From JBQCHF01 sp051953655 (GTDB lineage Bacteria > Actinomycetota > Actinomycetes > Motilibacterales > Motilibacteraceae), in NCBI GenBank assembly GCA_051953655.1, contig JBQCIO010000010.1:1-5604 (forward strand): a stretch of 5,604 bases of DNA, in the 5' to 3' direction. This document shows, in pieces, positions 1 to 5,604 of the stretch (its first letter is position 1; each line of letters begins with the position of its first letter). A program made the translations under genes and the position numbers. The notes under the pieces are model-generated. The model did no database searches. It had not been told where the DNA came from and worked only from the letters and a program-made list of their open reading frames with translations.

Positions 1-8
1 AAGGAGGT
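1..8 (+). promoter_or_regulatory. Shine-Dalgarno sequence of pyrR
   Basis: AAGGAGGT is a full match to the 3' end of 16S rRNA, followed by a 5-base spacer before the GTG at 14. It fixes the pyrR start. In Mycobacterium smegmatis PyrR is known to repress translation by binding the mRNA leader near this site. Whether that applies here cannot be seen, because the leader lies upstream of the window. Confidence 0.85.
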
Positions 9-13
9 CCGCC

Positions 14-622
14 GTGGCGTACCCACCGGCGGTGGAGACCGGCGGCAAGCAGGCCGCTGGCAAGGCCGTGATCACGGGGCCCGATCTGGCCCGGATCGTC
101 GACCGGATGGCCCATCAGATCCTCGAGAAGACCGACGGCGCGCGCGTCTGCGTCCTGCTCGGCATCCCCACCCGCGGGGTACCCCTCGCCCACCGGGTGG
201 CCGGCCGGGTCCACGCCTTCGAAGGCGTGCGCGTGCCCGCGGGCGCCCTGGACATCACCCTGTACCGCGACGACCTGCGGCTGCGCCCCGCGCGGGCGCT
301 GGAGCACACCGACATCCCGGCCACCGGCGTCGACGGCCGGCTCGTGATCCTCGTCGACGACGTGCTGTTCTCCGGGCGCACCATCCGCGCCGCGCTCACC
401 GCGCTGGACGACGTCGGCCGGCCCCGTGCCGTGCAGCTGGCCGTCCTGGTCGATCGAGGGCACCGCGAGCTGCCGATCCGCGCCGACTACGTCGGCAAGA
501 ACCTGCCCACCTCGTTGCGCGAGGCCGTGCGCGTGCACGTGCGCGAGGTCGACGGCGACGACGCGGTCCTGCTCGGCCCCGCTGCACGACGAGCCGGGGA
601 CCGGAACGGGGGAGACCAGTGA
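14..622 (+). CDS. pyrR: PyrR, bifunctional pyr operon regulator / uracil phosphoribosyltransferase
   Basis: PyrR is a cytoplasmic type I phosphoribosyltransferase-fold protein. It binds pyr mRNA in response to UMP/UTP versus PRPP and can also convert uracil plus PRPP to UMP. The 202-residue product is slightly longer than the ~180 of Bacillus PyrR, with ~20 extra N-terminal residues and a short polar C-terminal tail. Visible landmarks are GIPTRGVPLA (50-59), DITLYRDDL (80-88), the PRPP-binding loop VILVDDVLFSGRT (111-123) with its acidic pair D115-D116, and the PyrR-typical stretch LVDRGHRELP to YVGKNLPTS (145-167). The GTG start is chosen because it sits 5 bases after a perfect Shine-Dalgarno sequence. 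The end overlaps pyrB by 4 bases. As first gene of the operon its job is most likely feedback control of everything downstream. In actinobacteria this is thought to be translational repression rather than attenuation, but the leader is not in view. The family assignment is very secure; the mode of regulation is inferred. Confidence 0.97.
   Translation: MAYPPAVETGGKQAAGKAVITGPDLARIVDRMAHQILEKTDGARVCVLLGIPTRGVPLAHRVAGRVHAFEGVRVPAGALDITLYRDDLRLRPARALEHTDIPATGVDGRLVILVDDVLFSGRTIRAALTALDDVGRPRAVQLAVLVDRGHRELPIRADYVGKNLPTSLREAVRVHVREVDGDDAVLLGPAARRAGDRNGGDQ
608..614 (+). promoter_or_regulatory. Ribosome binding site of pyrB inside the end of pyrR
   Basis: GGGGGAG lies 4 bases before the GTG at 619, within the last codons of pyrR. 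The GTG shares bases with the pyrR TGA stop (GTGA, 619-622), so pyrB translation is probably coupled to termination of pyrR. No other in-frame start nearby has a comparable site. Confidence 0.7.
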
Positions 623-1614
623 AGCGCCACCTGCTGTCCACCGCGGACCTGTCCCGTGAGGACGCCCTGCTGATCCTCGACACCGCCGAGGAGCTGGCCC
701 GGGTGGCCGACCGCCCGGTCAAGAAGCTGCCCACCCTGCGCGGGCGCACCGTGGTCAACCTCTTCTTCGAGGACTCCACCCGCACCCGCATCTCGTTCGA
801 GGCCGCCGCCAAGCGCCTGTCGGCCGACGTCATCAACTTCTCGGCCAAGGGCTCGAGCGTGTCCAAGGGCGAGAGCCTCAAGGACACCGCGCTCACCCTG
901 GAGGCGATGGGTGCCGACGCCGTGGTGGTGCGCCACAGCGCCAGCGGCGCCCCGCACCGCCTCGCCACCAGCGGCTGGATCCGCGGCGCGGTGGTCAACG
1001 CCGGCGACGGCACCCACGAGCACCCCACCCAGGCCCTGCTCGACGCCTTCACCATGCGCCGGCACCTCTCCGACGGCCCGTCGGAGGGGCGCGACCTGGC
1101 CGACCGCCGGATCGCGATCGTCGGCGACGTCCTGCACAGCCGGGTGGCCCGCTCCAACGTGCACCTGCTGCAGACCCTGGGCGCCGAGGTCACCCTGGTC
1201 GCCCCGCCCACGCTGCTGCCGGTGGGCGTCGACGCCTGGCCGTGCGAGACGTCCTACGACCTGGACGCGGTGCTGCCCAAGACCGACGCGGTGATGATGC
1301 TGCGGGTGCAGCGCGAGCGGATGAACGCCGCGTTCTTCCCCAGCGCCCGCGAGTACAGCCGCCGCTACGGCCTTGACGCGCGGCGGATGGCCGCCATGCC
1401 GGACCACGCGATCGTCATGCACCCGGGCCCGATGAACCGCGGCATGGAGATCGCCGCCGAGGTCGCCGACGCCCCGCGCTCCACCATCGTCGAGCAGGTC
1501 GCCAACGGCGTCAGCGTCCGGATGGCGGTGCTCTACCTGCTGCTCGGCGGGTCCGAGCCGGCGTTCGGCACCAGCGAGAGCAGCAGCACCAACAGCAAGG
1601 AGGTCGTGGCATGA
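619..1614 (+). CDS. pyrB: Aspartate carbamoyltransferase catalytic subunit
   Basis: PyrB catalyses the committed step of UMP synthesis, carbamoyl phosphate plus L-aspartate to N-carbamoyl-L-aspartate, in the cytoplasm as a catalytic trimer. The 331-residue product has the carbamoyl-phosphate domain first, with FEDSTRTRISFE (50-61, S53-T54-R55-T56 binding phosphate), S82-K83-G84-E85-S86 of the mobile 80s loop, R105-H106 and HEHPTQ (133-138). The aspartate domain follows, with the IVGD turn (167-170), R175, RVQRER (229-234, R229 contacting aspartate) and HPGPMNRG (268-275). Each key residue matches its E. coli counterpart within a few positions. After about residue 311 there is a serine-rich tail not needed for the core fold. 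No regulatory subunit gene (pyrI) is adjacent, so the E. coli-type allosteric holoenzyme is not expected. Actinobacterial enzymes of this kind can form a dodecamer with dihydroorotase, the next gene. Both ends overlap their neighbours by 4 bases. The function is very secure; the quaternary structure is inferred. Confidence 0.98.
   Translation: MKRHLLSTADLSREDALLILDTAEELARVADRPVKKLPTLRGRTVVNLFFEDSTRTRISFEAAAKRLSADVINFSAKGSSVSKGESLKDTALTLEAMGADAVVVRHSASGAPHRLATSGWIRGAVVNAGDGTHEHPTQALLDAFTMRRHLSDGPSEGRDLADRRIAIVGDVLHSRVARSNVHLLQTLGAEVTLVAPPTLLPVGVDAWPCETSYDLDAVLPKTDAVMMLRVQRERMNAAFFPSAREYSRRYGLDARRMAAMPDHAIVMHPGPMNRGMEIAAEVADAPRSTIVEQVANGVSVRMAVLYLLLGGSEPAFGTSESSSTNSKEVVA
1597..1604 (+). promoter_or_regulatory. 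Shine-Dalgarno sequence of pyrC inside the end of pyrB
   Basis: AAGGAGGT is a perfect site lying 6 bases before the ATG at 1611, and it encodes the last residues of PyrB. The octamer is identical to the one before pyrR. It decides the pyrC start, which overlaps the pyrB stop as ATGA (1611-1614). Confidence 0.85.
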
Positions 1615-2897
1615 GCCGCGTGCTCGTCAAGGGAGCCGCCCTGCTCGGCGGCGCGCCCACCGACCTGCTGCTGGCCGACGGCGTGGTCGCCGAGGTCGGT
1701 CCGAACCTGTCGGCCACCGGCGCGCAGGTCGTCGACGCCGACGGCCTGGTCGCCCTGCCCGGCCTGGTCGACCTGCACACCCACCTGCGCGAGCCGGGCC
1801 GCGAGGACGCCGAGACGGTCGAGACCGGCACCGCGGCCGCGGCCCTCGGCGGCTTCACCGCCGTGCACGCCATGGCCAACACCGACCCGGTGGCCGACAC
1901 CGCAGGCGTCGTCGAGCAGGTCTGGCGCCTGGGCCGCGAGGCCGGGCACTGCGACGTCCACCCGGTCGGCGCCGTCACCGTCGGCCTGGCCGGCCAGCAG
2001 CTGGCCGAGCTCGGCGCCATGGCCGACAGCGCCGCCCGGGTGCGGGTCTTCTCCGACGACGGCAAGTGCGTCAGCGACGCCGTCCTCATGCGCCGCGCGC
2101 TGGAGTACGTCAAGGCCTTCGGCGGCGTCGTCGCCCAGCACGCCCAGGAGCCCCGGCTCACCGAGGGCGCGCAGATGAACGAGGGCGAGCTGTCCGGCGT
2201 GCTGGGCCTGGCCGGCTGGCCGGCGGTGGCTGAGGAGGCGATCATCGCCCGCGACGTGCTGCTCGCCGCCCACGTCGGCAGCCGCCTGCACATCTGCCAC
2301 CTGAGCACCGCCGGCTCGGTCGAGATCGTGCGCTGGGCCAAGAGCAAGGGCTGGGACGTCACCGCCGAGGTGACACCCCACCACCTGCTGCTCACCGACG
2401 AGCTGGTCACCTCCTACGACCCGTCGTACAAGGTGAACCCGCCCCTGCGGACCGCGGCCGACGTGCAGGCCCTGCGCGAGGCCCTGGCCGACGGCACCAT
2501 CGACGCCGTCGCCACGGACCACGCCCCGCACCCGGTGGAGGACAAGGACTGCGAGTGGTCCGCCGCCGCGATGGGCATGGTCGGCCTGGAGACCGCCCTC
2601 TCGGTGGTGCAGGCCGCGGTGGTCGAGACCGGGCTGATGGACTGGGCGGCCGTCGCCGACCGGATGTCGGTGCGCCCGGCGCGGATCGGCCGGGTGGAGG
2701 ACCAGGGCCGCCCGCTCGAGCCCGGCGCCCCGGCCAACCTGGTGCTGGTCGACCCGGCCGTCCGCTGGACCGTCGACCCGCACGCCCTGGCCTCGCGCAG
2801 CCACAACACCCCCTACAAGGGGCGCGAGCTGCCCGGCAAGGTCGTGGCCACCGTGCTGCACGGCCGGATCACCGCGCAGGACGGGAAGCTCGCGTGA
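1611..2897 (+). CDS. pyrC: Dihydroorotase (class I)
   Basis: PyrC is a cytoplasmic zinc amidohydrolase that reversibly cyclises N-carbamoyl-L-aspartate to L-dihydroorotate, the third step of the pathway. The 428-residue length fits class I enzymes (~430) rather than the shorter E. coli class II type (~350). After a short N-terminal beta domain come GLVDLHTHLREPG (51-63) with metal ligands H56 and H58 and substrate-binding R60. FSDDGK (147-152) supplies the bridging aspartate, most likely D150, that replaces the carboxylated lysine in this class. Further ligands are H177 (AQHAQE), H230 (HICHLST) and D303 (ATDHAPH, 301-307). The C-terminal beta region ends near residue 428. All metal ligands are present, so it should be active, unlike the degenerate PyrC-like subunits of some Pseudomonas complexes. 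The ATG is supported by a perfect Shine-Dalgarno sequence, and both ends overlap neighbours by 4 bases, consistent with tight co-expression with PyrB. Confidence 0.98.
   Translation: MSRVLVKGAALLGGAPTDLLLADGVVAEVGPNLSATGAQVVDADGLVALPGLVDLHTHLREPGREDAETVETGTAAAALGGFTAVHAMANTDPVADTAGVVEQVWRLGREAGHCDVHPVGAVTVGLAGQQLAELGAMADSAARVRVFSDDGKCVSDAVLMRRALEYVKAFGGVVAQHAQEPRLTEGAQMNEGELSGVLGLAGWPAVAEEAIIARDVLLAAHVGSRLHICHLSTAGSVEIVRWAKSKGWDVTAEVTPHHLLLTDELVTSYDPSYKVNPPLRTAADVQALREALADGTIDAVATDHAPHPVEDKDCEWSAAAMGMVGLETALSVVQAAVVETGLMDWAAVADRMSVRPARIGRVEDQGRPLEPGAPANLVLVDPAVRWTVDPHALASRSHNTPYKGRELPGKVVATVLHGRITAQDGKLA
2883..2888 (+). promoter_or_regulatory. Weak ribosome binding site before the membrane-protein gene
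   Basis: GGGAAG sits 5 bases before the GTG at 2894, with an AGGA a few bases further upstream. This is the weakest site in the operon. The start codon overlaps the pyrC stop as GTGA (2894-2897), so re-initiation by ribosomes leaving pyrC is the likely source of translation. Low expression relative to the enzymes is inferred. Confidence 0.45.
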
Positions 2898-3451
2898 CCC
2901 GCGCGCTCCTCCTCGCTGCCGAGCCGCACTCCGCCCCGGTCACCCACTGGGGTCCGCGGATCGGCTGGACCCTGCTCACCATCGTCGTGCTGCTCGGCTT
3001 CTACTGGCTGATGCTGCGCGGCTGGCGCCGCCGCGCCAACCGCCATGCCGACCTCCCGCCGCTGCCCGAGGTCCCCGACGACCTCGGCGCGGTCCGCCTG
3101 GAGTCCGAGGGCGTCTACGTCACCACCACCACCGAGGGCGACTGGCTCGACCGGGTCGTCGCCCACGGCCTCGGTGCGCGCAGCGAGGCCGACCTCGTCG
3201 TCGCCGACGCCGGGGTGCTGCTCGAGCGCACCGGCGCCCCGGCCGTGTTCGTCCCCGCCGGATCGCTCAAGGGTGTCCGGCTGGAGAAGGGCATGGCCGG
3301 CAAGGTCGTCGAGGAGGGCGGCCTGGTCGTCCTCACCTGGCGGCACGGCCCGCGAACGCTCGACACCGGATTCCGCCCCCGCCGCGCCGCCGACCGCGAC
3401 GCGCTCCTGACCGCCGTCGCCAGCATCCTGCCCGAGGAGGCCACTGCATGA
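2894..3451 (+). CDS. Uncharacterised one-pass membrane protein with C-terminal PH-like domain (Rv1382-type)
   Basis: The product is 185 residues and its function is unknown. Residues 1-22 are a short N-terminal segment. A single hydrophobic helix spans about 23-41 (WTLLTIVVLLGFYWLMLR) and is followed at once by a basic cluster (R42, R45, R46, R47, R50). By the positive-inside rule this puts the N-terminus outside and the rest in the cytoplasm. A proline-rich linker (55-61) leads to an alternating beta-strand domain (about 65-165) and a closing helix (166-180), a layout compatible with a bacterial PH-like fold. Likely conserved motifs are GDWLDR (82-87), HGLG (91-94), GVLLER (107-112), GMAGK (133-137) and TGFRPR (158-163). 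GTG 2894 is chosen because it overlaps the pyrC stop; the next Met (residue 40) would remove the helix. M. tuberculosis has a membrane-protein gene, Rv1382, in the same place between pyrC and carA. A link to pyrimidine metabolism is suggested only by position. It could instead be an unrelated membrane-associated protein carried along by the operon. Confidence 0.88.
   Translation: MTRALLLAAEPHSAPVTHWGPRIGWTLLTIVVLLGFYWLMLRGWRRRANRHADLPPLPEVPDDLGAVRLESEGVYVTTTTEGDWLDRVVAHGLGARSEADLVVADAGVLLERTGAPAVFVPAGSLKGVRLEKGMAGKVVEEGGLVVLTWRHGPRTLDTGFRPRRAADRDALLTAVASILPEEATA
3434..3440 (+). promoter_or_regulatory. Shine-Dalgarno sequence of carA
   Basis: GAGGAGG lies 7 bases before the ATG at 3448, inside the last codons of the membrane-protein gene. 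It supports this carA start, which overlaps the upstream stop as ATGA (3448-3451). Confidence 0.8.
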
Positions 3452-4560
3452 GCCCCACCCCCGCGCTGCTCGTCCTGGAGGACGGACGCACCTTCCGCGG
3501 GCAGTCCTACGGCGCCGAGGGGGAGACCTTCGGCGAAGCCGTCTTCTGCACCGCGATGACCGGCTACCAGGAGACCCTCACCGACCCCTCCTACCGCGGC
3601 CAGGTCGTCGTCATGACCGCCCCGCACATCGGCAACACCGGCACCAACAGCGAGGACCCCGAGTCCGGCCGGATCTGGGTGGATGGCTGGGTGGTGCGCG
3701 ACCCCGCCCGCCGGGTCTCCTCCTGGCGCGCGGACCGCAGCCTGGCCGAGGAGCTGGCCGCCGCCGGCGTGGTCGGGATCAGCGACATCGACACCCGGGC
3801 CCTCACCCGGCACCTGCGCGAGCGCGGTGCCATGCGGGTGGGCGTGAGCAGCACCGAGACCGACCCGCAGGCGCTGCTGGGGCGGGTCCTGCAGAGCCCG
3901 GGCATGGCCGGGCGCGACCTGGTCGCCGACGTCACCACCCCGCAGCCCTACGTCGTCCCGGCGGTGGGGGAGAAGCGGTTCACCGTGGCCGCGGTCGACC
4001 TCGGCATCAAGGCGATGACGCCGCACCGGATGGCCGAGCGCGGGATCGAGGTGCACGTCCTGCCCGCGCACACCAGCCCCGAGGACCTGCTCGCCGTGGG
4101 CGCCGACGGCGTCTTCTTCAGCAACGGCCCGGGCGACCCGGCCACCGCCGACCATGCCGTCTCCCTGGTGCAGGCCGCCCTGGGCGCCGAGGTGCCGACC
4201 TTCGGCATCTGCTTCGGCAACCAGGTGCTCGGCCGCGGGCTCGGCTTCGGCACCTACAAACTGCGCTACGGCCACCGCGGCATCAACCAGCCGGTCCAGG
4301 ACCGCCTCACCGGCAAGGTCGAGATCACCGCGCACAACCACGGTTTCGCCGTCGACGCCCCGCTCGAGGGCACCACCGACACCCCGTTCGGCCGGGTCGA
4401 GGTCTCGCACGTCTGCCTCAACGACGACGTCGTGGAGGGCCTGCGCTGCCTGGACGTGCCGGCCTTCTCGGTGCAGTACCACCCCGAGGCCGCGGCGGGC
4501 CCGCACGACGCCGCCTACCTCTTCGACCGCTTCCTCGACCTGATGGGAGGGCGTGCGTAG
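3448..4560 (+). CDS. carA: Carbamoyl-phosphate synthetase small subunit (glutamine amidotransferase)
   Basis: CarA hydrolyses glutamine and channels the ammonia to CarB, supporting synthesis of carbamoyl phosphate for both pyrimidines and arginine. The 370 residues are close to E. coli CarA (~382). The N-terminal small-subunit domain runs to about residue 165 and contains GEAVFCTAMTGYQETLTDPSY (from 29), TAPHIGNTG (57-65) and DIDTRALTRHLR (113-124), all typical of CarA. The class I glutaminase domain (about 178-365) has SNGPGDP (225-231) near the oxyanion hole, nucleophile C255 in GICFGNQ (253-259), and H345 with E347 in QYHPEA (343-348), completing the Cys-His-Glu triad. The nucleophile elbow reads CFGNQ rather than the E. 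coli CLGHQ; I recall this variant as common in actinobacteria. The ATG start is backed by a good Shine-Dalgarno sequence and an overlap with the preceding gene. The stop TAG is immediately followed by carB, which suits co-production of the two subunits. Confidence 0.98.
   Translation: MSPTPALLVLEDGRTFRGQSYGAEGETFGEAVFCTAMTGYQETLTDPSYRGQVVVMTAPHIGNTGTNSEDPESGRIWVDGWVVRDPARRVSSWRADRSLAEELAAAGVVGISDIDTRALTRHLRERGAMRVGVSSTETDPQALLGRVLQSPGMAGRDLVADVTTPQPYVVPAVGEKRFTVAAVDLGIKAMTPHRMAERGIEVHVLPAHTSPEDLLAVGADGVFFSNGPGDPATADHAVSLVQAALGAEVPTFGICFGNQVLGRGLGFGTYKLRYGHRGINQPVQDRLTGKVEITAHNHGFAVDAPLEGTTDTPFGRVEVSHVCLNDDVVEGLRCLDVPAFSVQYHPEAAAGPHDAAYLFDRFLDLMGGRA
4545..4551 (+). promoter_or_regulatory. Shine-Dalgarno sequence of carB inside the end of carA
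   Basis: GGGAGGG lies 9 bases before the ATG at 4561, within the last codons of carA. It supports the start directly after the carA stop (TAG at 4558-4560, then ATG with no gap). Confidence 0.75.

Positions 4561-5604
<1,044 letters not shown>

Noticed and set aside
526..548. An imperfect GTGCGCGTGCACGTGCGCG inverted repeat near the end of pyrR, as a possible operator or hairpin
   Set aside because: It encodes a conserved-looking alternating strand (VRVHVRE) in a GC-rich gene. Only the 8-base core CGTGCACG is a true palindrome, and no T-run follows, so neither a terminator nor an operator is supported.
487..1422. A 311-codon open frame on the minus strand opposite pyrR and pyrB, and the overlapping one at 396-1211
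   Set aside because: Both are antisense shadows of well-identified genes, with biased composition and no domain signal.
1533..2861. A 442-codon open frame on the minus strand opposite pyrC
   Set aside because: It has the same shadow composition (long runs of G, V, D, H, A), no family motif, and lies fully opposite a gene with all catalytic residues intact.
2555..2893. An upstream extension of the membrane-protein reading frame into pyrC
   Set aside because: The extension is Gly/Arg/Pro-rich shadow sequence in another frame of pyrC. The GTG at 2894 overlapping the pyrC stop gives a sensible N-terminus just before the membrane helix.

Overview
The window carries a dense, all plus-strand pyrimidine (UMP) biosynthesis operon from a high-GC actinobacterium. 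The assignment rests on very strong G/C preference at third codon positions (AAA, TAT and similar codons are almost absent), GTG and ATG starts, strong Shine-Dalgarno sequences, and the gene order. The order pyrR-pyrB-pyrC-(small membrane protein)-carA-carB matches the order I recall for Mycobacterium tuberculosis (Rv1379 to Rv1384). The genus cannot be fixed from this sequence.

Layout: 1-8 is the ribosome binding site of pyrR; the promoter and any regulatory leader lie outside the window. Then come pyrR (14-622, RNA-binding regulator / uracil phosphoribosyltransferase), pyrB (619-1614, aspartate carbamoyltransferase), pyrC (1611-2897, dihydroorotase), an uncharacterised one-pass membrane protein (2894-3451), carA (3448-4560, glutaminase subunit of carbamoyl-phosphate synthetase) and the first 348 codons of carB (from 4561, running off the right edge). 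There is no intergenic space. The first four junctions are 4-base GTGA or ATGA overlaps and the fifth is a direct abutment, so there is no room for internal promoters or terminators between genes.

Together CarA and CarB make carbamoyl phosphate from glutamine, bicarbonate and ATP. PyrB joins it to aspartate, and PyrC closes the ring to dihydroorotate. The later genes (pyrD, pyrE, pyrF) are not visible. PyrR presumably senses UMP/UTP and controls the operon through the unseen leader. All catalytic motifs looked for are intact, so the operon looks functional.

This is a housekeeping region and I found no mobile element, CRISPR array, RNA gene or clearly new system. The least explained parts are the small membrane protein inside the operon and a change in codon preference in the last ~145 bases.
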